Origin: Erysipelotrichaceae bacterium UBA3379 | Lineage (GTDB): Bacteria > Bacillota_I > Bacilli_A > Erysipelotrichales > Coprobacillaceae | Direction: 5' to 3' | DNA length: 24,766 nucleotides | Assembly (NCBI GenBank): GCA_002359025.1 | Contig: DEPZ01000066.1 | Span: forward strand, 1 to 24,766 | Shown here: in pieces, positions 7,118-14,858 of the stretch | Position numbering within the stretch: the first letter of the stretch is position 1 | Layout: the number at the start of each line of letters is the position of its first letter | Program-made: the position numbers and the translations under genes | The notes under the pieces: generated by a model | Database searches by the model: none | What the model was told of the DNA's origin: nothing | The model's input: only the letters and a program-made list of their open reading frames with translations

Positions 7118-7696
7118 ATGTCAAAGAAGAAAAAACAAAAAATAAAACCTGAAACAAAGATGGATATTATAGAAATAAGAGCAAGAAGATTTTTTGCAAT
7201 GATTATAGATTGGTATATTACCCATATGATTGTGGTTATACCTATAACATTTTATTTAAGAGATGGTGATTATTTAAAGCCTTATATGTTTGATTTATCA
7301 CACTATTCTTTTTCTATTGGTTTATTTTTGGGATTATTTGGGATATTTGTAGGTATTTTCTATTATATAGTTATTCCTACATATCTTTGGAAAGGTCAAA
7401 CAATTGGTAAGAAATTATGCAAAGTAAAAGTTGTTACTGAAGAAAGAGAAGATATCAACTTAGTATGTATGTTGAAAAGAGAACTTATTGGATCAACTCT
7501 TTTAGAAGGTGGTATTGTTGTAACAAGTTCTTATATTAGAAAGTTAATTGAATTCTTTGGATTTATGCAAGTTGCTCAAATTCTTCAATATATTGCTTAT
7601 GGGTTAACACTTATATCTATTGTATATGCTTATTTCAATAAAAAATCACAATCTTTCCATGATAAGATTGCAAAAACAATAGTCATTAAAAATTAA
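7118..7696 (+). CDS. RDD family membrane protein
   Basis: A 192-residue integral membrane protein. The RDD hallmark is seen near residue 23 as ARRFFAMIIDWYIT, and the later family motif as KGQTIGKKLCKVKVV, with the terminal QSFHDKIAKTIVI. Four hydrophobic segments are visible, near residues 27-43, 67-90, 128-142 and 150-172. RDD proteins have been linked to ion or small-molecule transport in a few cases, but no function can be read here. The first codons are a run of ATGs; I choose the third, at 7118, as it has proper spacing from GAGGTG (7106-7111). It has its own promoter with an upstream palindrome shared with the EIIC/deaminase-like control region, so it may be co-regulated with them. Confidence 0.8.
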   Translation: MSKKKKQKIKPETKMDIIEIRARRFFAMIIDWYITHMIVVIPITFYLRDGDYLKPYMFDLSHYSFSIGLFLGLFGIFVGIFYYIVIPTYLWKGQTIGKKLCKVKVVTEEREDINLVCMLKRELIGSTLLEGGIVVTSSYIRKLIEFFGFMQVAQILQYIAYGLTLISIVYAYFNKKSQSFHDKIAKTIVIKN

Positions 7697-7698
7697 TG

Positions 7699-7733
7699 TT
7701 GTGAAATCCCTTTCTTACATGATATAATCATGT
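7699..7733 (+). promoter_or_regulatory. Promoter and palindromic operator of the RpiR gene
   Basis: -35 TTGTGA (7699-7704), 18-base spacer, -10 TATAAT (7723-7728). A perfect palindrome ACATGAT-ATA-ATCATGT (7717-7733) is centred on the -10, with the same 7-3-7 geometry as the other operator type here. This position would block polymerase, suggesting repression. Confidence 0.6.
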
Positions 7734-7753
7734 CAAATCAAGGAGGGATTTTT

Positions 7754-8548
7754 ATGTTTAATCTCATGATCATACTTTTATCAACAATTAATAGTGAACC
7801 TAAAGACTCTAATAATTATAAAATAGCAAAGTTCTTAATAGAAAACATTAGAAATCTAGAAGATTTCTCTATATCTGAACTTGCAAAAGCATGTTATGTT
7901 TCTAATTCTAGTGTTTCTCGTTTCTGTAGAGAGATTGGTCTTAATGATTTTAATTCTTTAAAAACCCAAATAGCAAAAATTCCTCTTGAATACCAACATG
8001 CACATCATAAATTTGATTTCAAAAGTTTTGATGAACAAAGTTTATCTAAATCATATACTTTATCAGTTATAGATAATTTAAATATGCTTTATTCTAAAGA
8101 TTTAGACAAACAGATTAAAGAGCTTGTTAGTGATATATATCAATATAAACATGTTGCTGCATTTGGGTATATGCATTCTCAAAATGTTGCCTTAAATATG
8201 CAATATGATCTTCAAACAAGTGAGAAAATGATTTTTACAAGAATTAAATTTGCTGATCAAGTAGATTATATATCTCATTCTCATGAAGATACTTTAATTA
8301 TTATTTTTTCTGATACCGGAACATATTTTAACCGTGTTTTTCCTAGAACAATACCTTTTAAAAATAATAAATCTAAACCTAAGATTGTCATGATAACATC
8401 TGCTGATAACCTTAATATTCCTTATGTAGATCAGTATATTTGTTATAAAAGGAGAAAAGATTATTCCAGTCATCCTTATGCATTGACTATGATTGCTGAT
8501 ATGATATGTATAGAATATTCTAACTATATACGACAAAAGAATGTTTAA
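7754..8548 (+). CDS. RpiR/MurR-family transcriptional regulator
   Basis: A 264-residue DNA-binding regulator with an N-terminal helix-turn-helix of the RpiR type (residues ~20-75: KIAKFLIENI..DFSISELAKACYVSNSSVSRFCREIGL) and a C-terminal SIS-like domain (about 120-250) of the kind that binds phosphosugars. The segment LIIIFSDTGTYFN matches the usual SIS strand-loop where SxSG is expected, here altered to SDTG. Start ATG 7754 follows AAGGAGGG (7740-7747); an ATG at 7730 is in frame but lies inside the promoter palindrome. It is the likely controller of the PTS/deaminase-like/RDD genes, inferred from position and repeated palindromes. Convergent with the aminopeptidase gene. Confidence 0.88.
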   Translation: MFNLMIILLSTINSEPKDSNNYKIAKFLIENIRNLEDFSISELAKACYVSNSSVSRFCREIGLNDFNSLKTQIAKIPLEYQHAHHKFDFKSFDEQSLSKSYTLSVIDNLNMLYSKDLDKQIKELVSDIYQYKHVAAFGYMHSQNVALNMQYDLQTSEKMIFTRIKFADQVDYISHSHEDTLIIIFSDTGTYFNRVFPRTIPFKNNKSKPKIVMITSADNLNIPYVDQYICYKRRKDYSSHPYALTMIADMICIEYSNYIRQKNV

Positions 8549-8571
8549 AAAACCGAGAAATCTCGGTTTTT
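8547..8571. terminator. Bidirectional terminator between rpiR-like and pepA-like genes
   Basis: AAAAAACCGAGA, loop AA, TCTCGGTTTTT. A-run and T-run flank the stem, so it serves both strands; it overlaps both stop codons. Confidence 0.9.
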
Positions 8572-9973
8572 ATTTATTAAACATATTAACAACTGATCTA
8601 ATCATAGCACCAGTTGCTGCTGTACCATCATTATCAGCAGTTCCTGCAATGTCCAAATGAATCCATTCTACACCTTCATCAACAAATGCTTGTAAGAAGT
8701 TTGCAGCAATACTTGCTCCTCCTCCAGGTTTACCCATAGAGTTTTTAAAATCAGCACTGTTTGATTGAAGTTTATTGAAATATTCTTCATCTACTGGTAA
8801 TCTCCAACCTTTTTCATCACTTGCCTTTAATGATTGTTCAAATTCTTTATAATAACAATCACTATTAGAGAATACTCCTGTATAAACATCTCCTAAAGCA
8901 GCAACACATGCTCCTGTTAGAGTTGCAAGGTCAATAATACGCTTTGCTCCTAATTTTTGAGCATATGTTATAGCATCACATAAAATTAAACGCCCTTCAG
9001 CATCTGTACTTACAATTTCAACAGTTTTCCCAGATAATGTTGTAATCACATCTTGTGGCTTGTATGCTTGATCACTAACTAAGTTTTCTGTTGTTGGAAT
9101 AATTCCATAAACATTTGCCTTCGCTTGTGTAGAAGCAAGTATTTCCATAATACCTAAAACATCTGCACCTCCACACATATCATACTTCATACCATAACTA
9201 TTTGGCTTAATATTATATCCACCAGAATCAAATGTTAAACCTTTTCCTATAACGGCAGTATATGGTTCATCTCCATTATTTGTATATTTTAAACAAATCA
9301 TATACGCTGGAATATGACTTCCTTGATTAACAGAAAGTATACCTCCTGCTTTCATTTCAATTAAATCATTCTTATCTAAAATTGTACATTCCATACCATA
9401 TATATCAGCTAAATGACTTGCTATTTCTACCATTTTACCAGGTGTCATTATATTAGATGGTGTATCTGCATATTCTCTTGCATGATTGATACCTTTGGCA
9501 TAAGCTTCACCTATTAAAATATCTTGTGACAAATCTTCTCCAGAAGCCATAATATCTACATTATAAATTTCTTTTGAATCATGTCCTATCACTCTTTCTT
9601 TATAAGATGTTAATAGGTATGTTTCTACAAATAAACGTGTTGCTTGATGAACATCAATTGTATCACATCTTGCTCCTTTTGCTACAAATGCAGCTTCACT
9701 TTCAATAAATTTTGATACTGTTTCAAAAGCTTTTCTCATTTTAGCAGTTGTCATATCTGCTTTTTTTCCCATACCAATAAAAATGATTTGATCAAAATCA
9801 TATTTTCCTAAAGTATACACTGGTGTCACTTTACCAAAACTCTTATTTACAATCTTTTCTAAATCAAATCCAATTCTTTCACTAACTTTTGTACAAATTT
9901 TTTTATCCTCATAAATAGGATAAATCATATTCTGATGACTTTCATAAATATAATTATATTCAGTTTGTTTCAT
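8570..9973 (-). CDS. pepA: Leucyl aminopeptidase, M17 family
   Basis: Two-metal cytosolic aminopeptidase releasing N-terminal residues from peptides. About 467 residues, with a variable N-terminal macro-like domain (~1-150) and a C-terminal catalytic domain. Visible active-site elements, numbered from the ATG at 9976, are K245 and D250 in IGKGLTFDSGG, K257, D266, and D325, E327, R329 in VSTDAEGRL; the family signature is normally NTDAEGRL, so Asn is Ser here. Two adjacent ATGs (9976 and 9973) follow AAGGAGGGTGA; I prefer 9973 by spacing. It is a single-gene unit, convergent with the regulator. The N-terminal domain is divergent enough that peptide preference cannot be guessed. Confidence 0.93.
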   Translation of the reverse strand: MKQTEYNYIYESHQNMIYPIYEDKKICTKVSERIGFDLEKIVNKSFGKVTPVYTLGKYDFDQIIFIGMGKKADMTTAKMRKAFETVSKFIESEAAFVAKGARCDTIDVHQATRLFVETYLLTSYKERVIGHDSKEIYNVDIMASGEDLSQDILIGEAYAKGINHAREYADTPSNIMTPGKMVEIASHLADIYGMECTILDKNDLIEMKAGGILSVNQGSHIPAYMICLKYTNNGDEPYTAVIGKGLTFDSGGYNIKPNSYGMKYDMCGGADVLGIMEILASTQAKANVYGIIPTTENLVSDQAYKPQDVITTLSGKTVEIVSTDAEGRLILCDAITYAQKLGAKRIIDLATLTGACVAALGDVYTGVFSNSDCYYKEFEQSLKASDEKGWRLPVDEEYFNKLQSNSADFKNSMGKPGGGASIAANFLQAFVDEGVEWIHLDIAGTADNDGTAATGAMIRSVVNMFNK

Positions 9974-10153
9974 CATTCACCCTCCTTATACCTATTATCA
10001 TATCACTAATACTTGAAAATATATAGTCAAATACTTTATCTTTTCATGTGTAAAATAATTCTTTTCTATAAAGAAATGTACTTATTAAAAAAGTCATTTT
10101 TATTTTTATACATTTTTATGTTATGATATGTAAAGAAAGGTAGGTAATAAGAA

Positions 10154-11065
10154 ATGAAGAAAAAAACTCTTGCGAGTATGGCTTTGTTATCAGGAATTAT
10201 TGTTGGTTTTACAAGTATTACTGCTATTGATATAGCATGTAGAAAAAGACCAGCAAAGAAAACTGATAAACCAATGCACCCTATATTAGAAAAAAATATT
10301 GAGTGGTTAAAACAACAAGACTTTGAAGACTTAGAAATTACTTCTCATGATGGTTTAAAATTAAGAGCGAAGTTTTTAAAAGCAGATCATGATACAGATA
10401 AAGTATTAATTGCTATTCATGGATATCGTAGTTATAACTTCAAAGAATATGCTTATTATATTAAATTCTATCATGATTTAGGTTTCCATATTCTATTACC
10501 TAATAATAGAGCTCATGGAGATAGTGAAGGAAAATATATTGGTTTTGGATGGTTAGATAGACTTGATTGTATAAGATGGATTGATAAAATCAAAGATTAT
10601 TTTCATAAAGACTTGCAAATTGTATTACATGGTATCTCTATGGGAAGTGCAACTGTCTTAATGGCAAGTGGGGAAGAATTACCTGATGATGTGAAATGTA
10701 TTATTTCAGATTGTGGTTTTACAAGCGTTTTAGAACAATTCTCTTTTAATCTTCATCGTCATCATATTCCTAGTCAACTCATACTTCCATCAGCAACTCT
10801 ATTAAGTAAAAAAAGAGTAGGATATAGTTTTAAAGAAGCTTCAACAATTAATCAAGTAAAGAAGTCTAAAACTCCTACATTATTTATACATGGTGATCAA
10901 GATACCTATGTTCCTACATATATGGTTTATGATTTATATAATGCATGTAGTGCTCCTAAGGATTTATTAATTGTAGAAGGTGCAAAACATGCTCAAAGTT
11001 ATCTTGTAAATCAAGAATTATGTGAAAAGACAATTGTTGAATTTATGTCACAATATGTAAAATAA
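10154..11065 (+). CDS. Membrane-anchored alpha/beta hydrolase (YqkD-like)
   Basis: A 303-residue serine hydrolase. Residues 7-27 form an N-terminal hydrophobic segment (signal anchor), so the catalytic domain is probably outside the membrane or tethered to it. The oxyanion strand IAIHGYRS (87-94), nucleophile elbow HGISMGSA with S162, acid D250 in HGDQDTYVP and base H279 in GAKHAQS make a complete triad. Length and layout resemble Bacillus YqkD, an uncharacterised hydrolase; substrate unknown. A promoter-like TATGAT lies about 30 bases upstream; the ribosome site AAAGGTAGG is modest. It is followed by a strong terminator and stands alone. Confidence 0.85.
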   Translation: MKKKTLASMALLSGIIVGFTSITAIDIACRKRPAKKTDKPMHPILEKNIEWLKQQDFEDLEITSHDGLKLRAKFLKADHDTDKVLIAIHGYRSYNFKEYAYYIKFYHDLGFHILLPNNRAHGDSEGKYIGFGWLDRLDCIRWIDKIKDYFHKDLQIVLHGISMGSATVLMASGEELPDDVKCIISDCGFTSVLEQFSFNLHRHHIPSQLILPSATLLSKKRVGYSFKEASTINQVKKSKTPTLFIHGDQDTYVPTYMVYDLYNACSAPKDLLIVEGAKHAQSYLVNQELCEKTIVEFMSQYVK

Positions 11066-11077
11066 TACTTTTAAAAA

Positions 11078-11091
11078 GGTCATTAAGTTAA
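11078..11091 (+). repeat. Left inverted repeat bounding the accessory patch
   Basis: GGTCATTAAGTTAA here, with its 13-base core reverse-complemented exactly at 12882-12894 (TTAACTTAATGAC). A second shared block, ATGATGTA, follows inward on both sides at different spacing. The pair brackets about 1.8 kb. Confidence 0.4.
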
Positions 11092-11106
11092 GATGATGTA
11101 ATTTTA

Positions 11107-11148
11107 CCAGGAGATAATATCAATATGATATTAACTTCTGGTTTTTTT
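11107..11148 (+). terminator. Rho-independent terminator of the YqkD-like gene
   Basis: CCAGGAGATAATATCA pairs with TGATATTAACTTCTGG across an ATA loop (14 of 16 positions Watson-Crick or close), then seven T. Confidence 0.85.
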
Positions 11149-11157
11149 GTGGTATTA

Positions 11158-11587
11158 TAAAATATCGTGAACTTAGAGGTTCACTCTAAAATATTAGGAG
11201 GTCTCCCCTCTAAAATATCGTGAGGATGTATTACATCCTCATTTTTGATACAATTTTATTGTCTAGTTCTAGTTATATGGAATAATAAATTTTGAGTGAG
11301 CAAGAAACAGAATCTTATATTCCCGAAATAAATATGAAACATATTCTTCAATAGAGCATAAAGACAAAATCAAACGTACAGGCAAGCCAAGAGGAAGTTA
11401 CAATAAAACTAAAAAATAATACATATAGATAAAGAGGAGGAAATCTAGAACTAGACATCATCATATACATCCTCCAAAAGCGACAGATATTTTAAAGGGA
11501 ATTCCGATTTGCAATCAGAATTCCCCTCAATATTTTAGAGCAATTTTTGTAAAAGCGCTCAATTATTTAGAGCACCTTTAAAGTTAT
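11158..11587. mobile_element. Decayed mobile-element-like unit with hairpin array
   Basis: This non-coding stretch is highly structured. The phrase TAAAATATCGTGA occurs at 11158-11170 and 11211-11223, and CTCTAAAATATT at 11184-11195; each copy is separated by a different short palindrome (GTGAAC/GTTCAC at 11167-11184; GGAG/CTCC at 11197-11206; TGAGGATGTA/TACATCCTCA at 11221-11241). On the right the same phrase returns in reverse orientation (GATATTTTA at 11487-11495, AATATTTTAGAG at 11529-11540, a variant at 11562-11572), again separated by palindromes, including GGGAATTC...GAATTCCC. Inside, TGTCTAGTTCTAG (11260-11272) and CTAGAACTAGACA (11445-11457) are a perfect 13-bp inverted repeat. The overall symmetry suggests an insertion-sequence remnant or a MITE-like element; I cannot assign a family. 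The rest of 11588-11961 has only small hairpins (for example CTCCCT/AGGGAG near 11627). Confidence 0.55.
11300..11419 (+). pseudogene. Possible C-terminal scrap of a transposase-like protein
   Basis: Between the 13-bp inverted repeats an open stretch of 39 codons ends KRTGKPRGSYNKTKK and stop. It has no start codon or ribosome site and is preceded directly by a TGA. The very basic tail with a GKPRGS-type motif is reminiscent of C-terminal tails of some transposases, but this is weak. Its position inside the inverted repeats is the main support. Confidence 0.3.
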
Positions 11588-11961
11588 CCTTTTTCAAACA
11601 TCCTTTTATATCTCATTATTGAATTGCTCCCTCAAAAGGGAGAGGCGAGACAAATTTCGATATAGAAATCTCCCTCTTCTATAAATGAGAGAAATTTAAT
11701 ATATATTCATACTTTATTAAGAAAAATGATATATTTATGATACTTTTCATCTAGAGAGAATGTTATCTGTAATGTTTATTTCACTTCATAGATTTCTGAA
11801 ATAGACACCATATATATTATACATCATTATTTGATTGTTTATAAGACTTTAAATACACTAATTATGTGAGATAATTGTATTATAGAAGGAAAGATGTGTT
11901 TGAAAATGTGTGCCTTGAAAGATACTTTTCATGAGATTTATTTTATTAGGAGGAATTGAAA

Positions 11962-12203
11962 ATGAAAAGAATTATTTCTTATTTATTAGTTAGTACATTA
12001 ATGTTTTATTCTGTTTGTTTTTGTACCCTAACTCAAGAAAAAGCATTAGAAAAAAAAGATGAATACATTACTCATGAAAACTTAAGCAAAAAACAACAGG
12101 CATATTATTACAGGATTATAATTATGCATATATTACTACTTGAGACGGAGATGGAAACATTAATAAAATAGACTATCATGTACAATTAAAGAATCCTTTA
12201 TGA
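11962..12203 (+). pseudogene. Broken gene for a small exported protein
   Basis: Starts at ATG 11962, eight bases after AGGAGG (11948-11953), with a signal-peptide-like N-terminus (KRIISYLLVSTLMFYSVCFC). The reading frame continues to a TAG at 12169-12171, giving 69 residues, but its last third (RIIIMHILLLETEME) looks unnatural. In another frame, bases 12111-12203 read QDYNYAYITT, a TGA, then DGDGNINKIDYHVQLKNPL and stop. That stop (TGA 12201-12203) overlaps the ATG of the next gene as ATGA, the typical layout of coupled genes, and the next gene lacks its own ribosome site. I infer an ancestral longer protein disrupted by a frameshift near 12090-12110 and a nonsense codon at 12141. It may still yield the 69-residue form. 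Family not recognised. Confidence 0.5.
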
Positions 12204-12712
12204 AAAAATTCAAAAAGATAATTGCTTATCTCCTTCTTGTACTCATTGTAGTAAGTTGCATTCCAAATCTAACACATCAAGAAAAATACTTCCAAATACA
12301 CAAGACTAATGAGAATGAGTTGTCTTATCAATTTGAAGCATATGGATTAGAACAGTTAAATTTAAAACTTGTAGAGTATGATAAGACTGAAAGAATAGAT
12401 GTAATTCCATTAGGCCAAATTGTTTACAATAAAACAGTATATGACAAAGGAAGGATTGATTTAAATTATGTCTTATCTAAATATAATAATAAGGTAATCA
12501 AACTTAATCTAAATTCCAAATATTTTAAGAATTATGGAGATACAAAAATAATGGATTTAGAGATTGATTTATCCTTATATACTAAAAAAGTTCTAATTTC
12601 ACAACTCCAACTAAAAAAATCAAAAGAAGATATTCAATTGATAGAATTTTTAAAAACAGATAACTCTAAAGAAAAATATTGCATTGAAATGGATATTAGC
12701 CTTCTACAATAA
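12200..12712 (+). CDS. Candidate lipoprotein, unknown function
   Basis: A 170-residue protein with a signal sequence KKFKKIIAYLLLVLIVVSC; VVSC at residues 17-20 fits a lipobox, so the mature protein would start at C20 as a lipoprotein outside the membrane. The remainder is charged, Lys/Asn/Asp-rich and looks mainly beta-strand forming (QLNLKLVEYDKTERIDVI, VIKLNLNSKYF). No known domain is recognised. The N-terminus resembles that of the broken upstream gene (both K-rich, IIxYLL), which suggests a tandem pair of related exported proteins. No ribosome binding site precedes the ATG, but it overlaps the disrupted upstream gene's frame as ATGA. If that frame is no longer translated, expression may be poor. 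Confidence 0.55.
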   Translation: MKKFKKIIAYLLLVLIVVSCIPNLTHQEKYFQIHKTNENELSYQFEAYGLEQLNLKLVEYDKTERIDVIPLGQIVYNKTVYDKGRIDLNYVLSKYNNKVIKLNLNSKYFKNYGDTKIMDLEIDLSLYTKKVLISQLQLKKSKEDIQLIEFLKTDNSKEKYCIEMDISLLQ

Positions 12713-12760
12713 TACTTTTGCTTCATAACATCCATTTTAATAAATTATTAATGGAAAAGA

Positions 12761-12801
12761 ATAGTAGCATAGATTCATAATGAGTTTATGCTACTATCTT
12801 T
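12761..12801 (+). terminator. Terminator after the lipoprotein gene
   Basis: ATAGTAGCATA (12761-12771) pairs with TATGCTACTAT (12787-12797), with further wobble pairing inward, followed by CTTTT. Confidence 0.65.
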
Positions 12802-12808
12802 TACATAT

Positions 12809-12843
12809 CTCTAAATTTTAGCGGAGTTTACTAAAATTTAGAG
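12809..12843. repeat. 13-bp inverted repeat CTCTAAATTTTAG
   Basis: CTCTAAATTTTAG (12809-12821), 9-base loop, CTAAAATTTAGAG (12831-12843). No good T-run follows on either strand. The CTCTAAA arm resembles the phrase repeated in the 11.16-11.58 kb array. Confidence 0.5.
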
Positions 12844-12881
12844 GTCCCATTTTTCATGTGTTCCTCTACATCATTAGTTTA

Positions 12882-12894
12882 TTAACTTAATGAC
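12882..12894 (-). repeat. Right inverted repeat bounding the accessory patch
   Basis: TTAACTTAATGAC, exact reverse complement of 11079-11091. It also contributes to a short hairpin TAATGAC-ATTG-GTCATTA (12888-12905) over the amidohydrolase stop codon; that hairpin lacks a T-run. Confidence 0.4.
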
Positions 12895-12902
12895 ATTGGT
12901 CA

Positions 12903-14417
12903 TTAGACCTTTTCTTTTTTATATATAATGCGTCCATCTTTTATTGTATATAAGACTTCTATATCTTGAATAGATTTTGAAGTTAAGGGATTATCGCTTA
13001 AAATAATCATATCTGCCTTTTTACCTACTTTTAAACTTCCTTTTTCATGTTCTTCATGATATTGATATGCAGCATTAATCGTTATTGCTTTTAAAGCATC
13101 TATTGCTTGAATACATTCTTCTTTTCCTAGTATATCATTTGATAATGTTTTTCTATTCATTGCTATAGAGACTGTTTCTAACATATGCGGTTCTAAAACT
13201 GGAGAATCTTGATGTAATGTAAAAAGTAAATGATGTTTTAAGCTTGTATGAAGAGGACTAATTGTTTGAGCTCTTTGTATCCCCATATTTTCTTTATGAA
13301 TATCACCAAAGTAATGAACATGATCTACAAAATAAGAAGCAATCATATTTAAATTCTTAGCTTTAATAATTTGATTTTCTCTCATCATTTGAGCATGAAC
13401 AATGACTGGTCTTATATCTTGTTGATGCACTTTCTCATAGATATTAATATAATGTTCTATAGCTTGATCACCATTACAATGAGCTATGACTTGTTTATTT
13501 TCTTTAATAGCTCTTTTTAAATTATTTTCTATTTGTTGATCTGTGAGTGTTGGATAGCCAGATGTTCCATCTGTATATGGATCTATTGTCCAAGCTGTTT
13601 TATTTTGAGGAGAACCATCTAAAAACATCTTATATCCACCAACTTTAAAATGATGTTTATAATCTTGATAGTCTTTAAACTGTTCTATAAATTGATGTGC
13701 TTGAAATCCAGGATATCCAACAACATCTAAATATAATACATTATTATCTATTAACTTTTGATAAATATCTGTGAGTTCATCCATAATCATACCATCTTGA
13801 GCTGTTGTAATACCGTAGCTTGCATAGATATATTGAGCTTTTTGATACGCTTTTAATAACTCATCTAATGTTGGCATTGGTAATTTTAAAGCATTTGCAG
13901 TAAAAGCATTTTCTTCTAATAATCCCTGATCGTAGTCTATATATCCACCTTCTACTTTTGTATCTTTTGTTATATGAAGATATTCTAAGACTTTTGTATT
14001 GACAATCGCCATATGCCCAGTTTGATGTTGAATAACAATCATAGAATCTATATTTAAATCATCTAGTTCTTGTCTTGTAATATGTCTTTTTTCTTTAAGC
14101 ATGTGTTGATCATATTGAGAACAAACGATATAAGATTGGTCTTTATGTTTGGTGATTTTATCTAATATATCCTGTATACTTTTACATTCTTTTAATGAAA
14201 CTTGTAACAATGAAGAAGCATATCCACTTATATGGCTATGGGCATCTATAAAACCAGGCATTAATGTTTTTCCTTTTAAATCTATAACTTTCATTCCTTG
14301 ATAGTCTATATCTTCTAAATTACCTATTTCTACTATTCTACCATCTTCTTCTACTAATGCATTCCCTGTTACATCTTCTAAAGTTATAATATTTCCATTG
14401 ATATATATTGATTTCAT
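12903..14417 (-). CDS. Amidohydrolase family 3 protein (YtcJ-like)
   Basis: A 504-residue metal-dependent hydrolase of the amidohydrolase superfamily, subgroup YtcJ/Amidohydro_3. The N-terminal beta domain (1-52) leads into LMPGFIDAHSHISG with the metal-binding HxH at H60/H62. Further expected elements are KMFLDGSPQNKTA (insert typical of the subgroup), VIAHCNGDQAI, PVIVHAQMM and the late TLHQDSPV, which supplies the catalytic Asp. The C-terminus returns to the beta domain (GSLKVGKKADMIIL). Substrates of this subgroup are mostly unknown (N-acyl or cyclic amides). GGAGGATAAAGAT precedes the ATG. It follows the small secreted-protein gene by about 30 bases, so the two are likely co-transcribed. 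Confidence 0.88.
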   Translation of the reverse strand: MKSIYINGNIITLEDVTGNALVEEDGRIVEIGNLEDIDYQGMKVIDLKGKTLMPGFIDAHSHISGYASSLLQVSLKECKSIQDILDKITKHKDQSYIVCSQYDQHMLKEKRHITRQELDDLNIDSMIVIQHQTGHMAIVNTKVLEYLHITKDTKVEGGYIDYDQGLLEENAFTANALKLPMPTLDELLKAYQKAQYIYASYGITTAQDGMIMDELTDIYQKLIDNNVLYLDVVGYPGFQAHQFIEQFKDYQDYKHHFKVGGYKMFLDGSPQNKTAWTIDPYTDGTSGYPTLTDQQIENNLKRAIKENKQVIAHCNGDQAIEHYINIYEKVHQQDIRPVIVHAQMMRENQIIKAKNLNMIASYFVDHVHYFGDIHKENMGIQRAQTISPLHTSLKHHLLFTLHQDSPVLEPHMLETVSIAMNRKTLSNDILGKEECIQAIDALKAITINAAYQYHEEHEKGSLKVGKKADMIILSDNPLTSKSIQDIEVLYTIKDGRIIYKKEKV

Positions 14418-14446
14418 ATCTTTATCCTCCTACTTCTATTATGAAC

Positions 14447-14812
14447 CTATGAGAATAACCAATCAAACAAAAAAGATCTTTTCTCTATTTCTTTTGTAGA
14501 AGAACAATAATTAACCTTTAACTCTCCTTCTAAAGTCTTGCCTTTTCCTTTTCCTAATACAATTGTATAAACACCTTGTTTATACAGTGCATTATAGTCT
14601 TCTTGATGATCAGCAAGAACTTGATGTTTATTTGTAACTCCTTGAGACCATTCTTTATAATCTTTTAATAATTGTGATTTTATCTCATACATTTCATGAA
14701 TATCCTCTTGTGTATGAGAGTTAGATATAATTTTATATTTTGGTTCATTACTTTTTGCTTGTACACCGACACTTAGCATCATCACTAATATAATAACAAC
14801 GACTTTCTTCAT
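14447..14812 (-). CDS. Small secreted protein, unknown function
   Basis: A 121-residue protein with a clear signal peptide: KK, then VVVIILVMMLSVGV, and a probable cleavage after VQA (AxA-like, before KSNEPKYK). The mature part is charged, with a helical stretch (HTQEDIHEMYEIKSQLLKDY) and a later VYTIVLGKGKGKTLEG segment. No family is recognised. Start ATG 14812 is chosen because GGGGTGA precedes it by five bases and it gives a proper signal peptide; an in-frame extension to 14860 has neither. It probably forms a two-gene unit with the amidohydrolase downstream. Confidence 0.65.
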   Translation of the reverse strand: MKKVVVIILVMMLSVGVQAKSNEPKYKIISNSHTQEDIHEMYEIKSQLLKDYKEWSQGVTNKHQVLADHQEDYNALYKQGVYTIVLGKGKGKTLEGELKVNYCSSTKEIEKRSFLFDWLFS

Positions 14813-14858
14813 ATGTATCACCCCAATAGAAGTATGAACAACATATAAAGATTTATAC

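Noticed and set aside
8294..8536. Minus-strand frame opposite the RpiR regulator
   Set aside because: Antisense shadow of a well-supported gene, without start signals.
11158..11240. Possible CRISPR array from repeated TAAAATATCGTGA
   Set aside because: Repeats are short and uneven (about 29 and 24 bases apart), the intervening pieces are palindromes, and the phrase recurs inverted; no cas genes are present.
12141..12143. TGA read as Trp (recoded) or selenocysteine in the small exported gene
   Set aside because: Other genes in the window end in TGA normally, the frame must also shift upstream, and no SECIS-like hairpin is evident; a disrupted gene is simpler.
12888..12905. Hairpin TAATGAC-ATTG-GTCATTA as amidohydrolase terminator
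   Set aside because: The 7-bp stem has no T-run on the minus strand, so it does not qualify as a rho-independent terminator.
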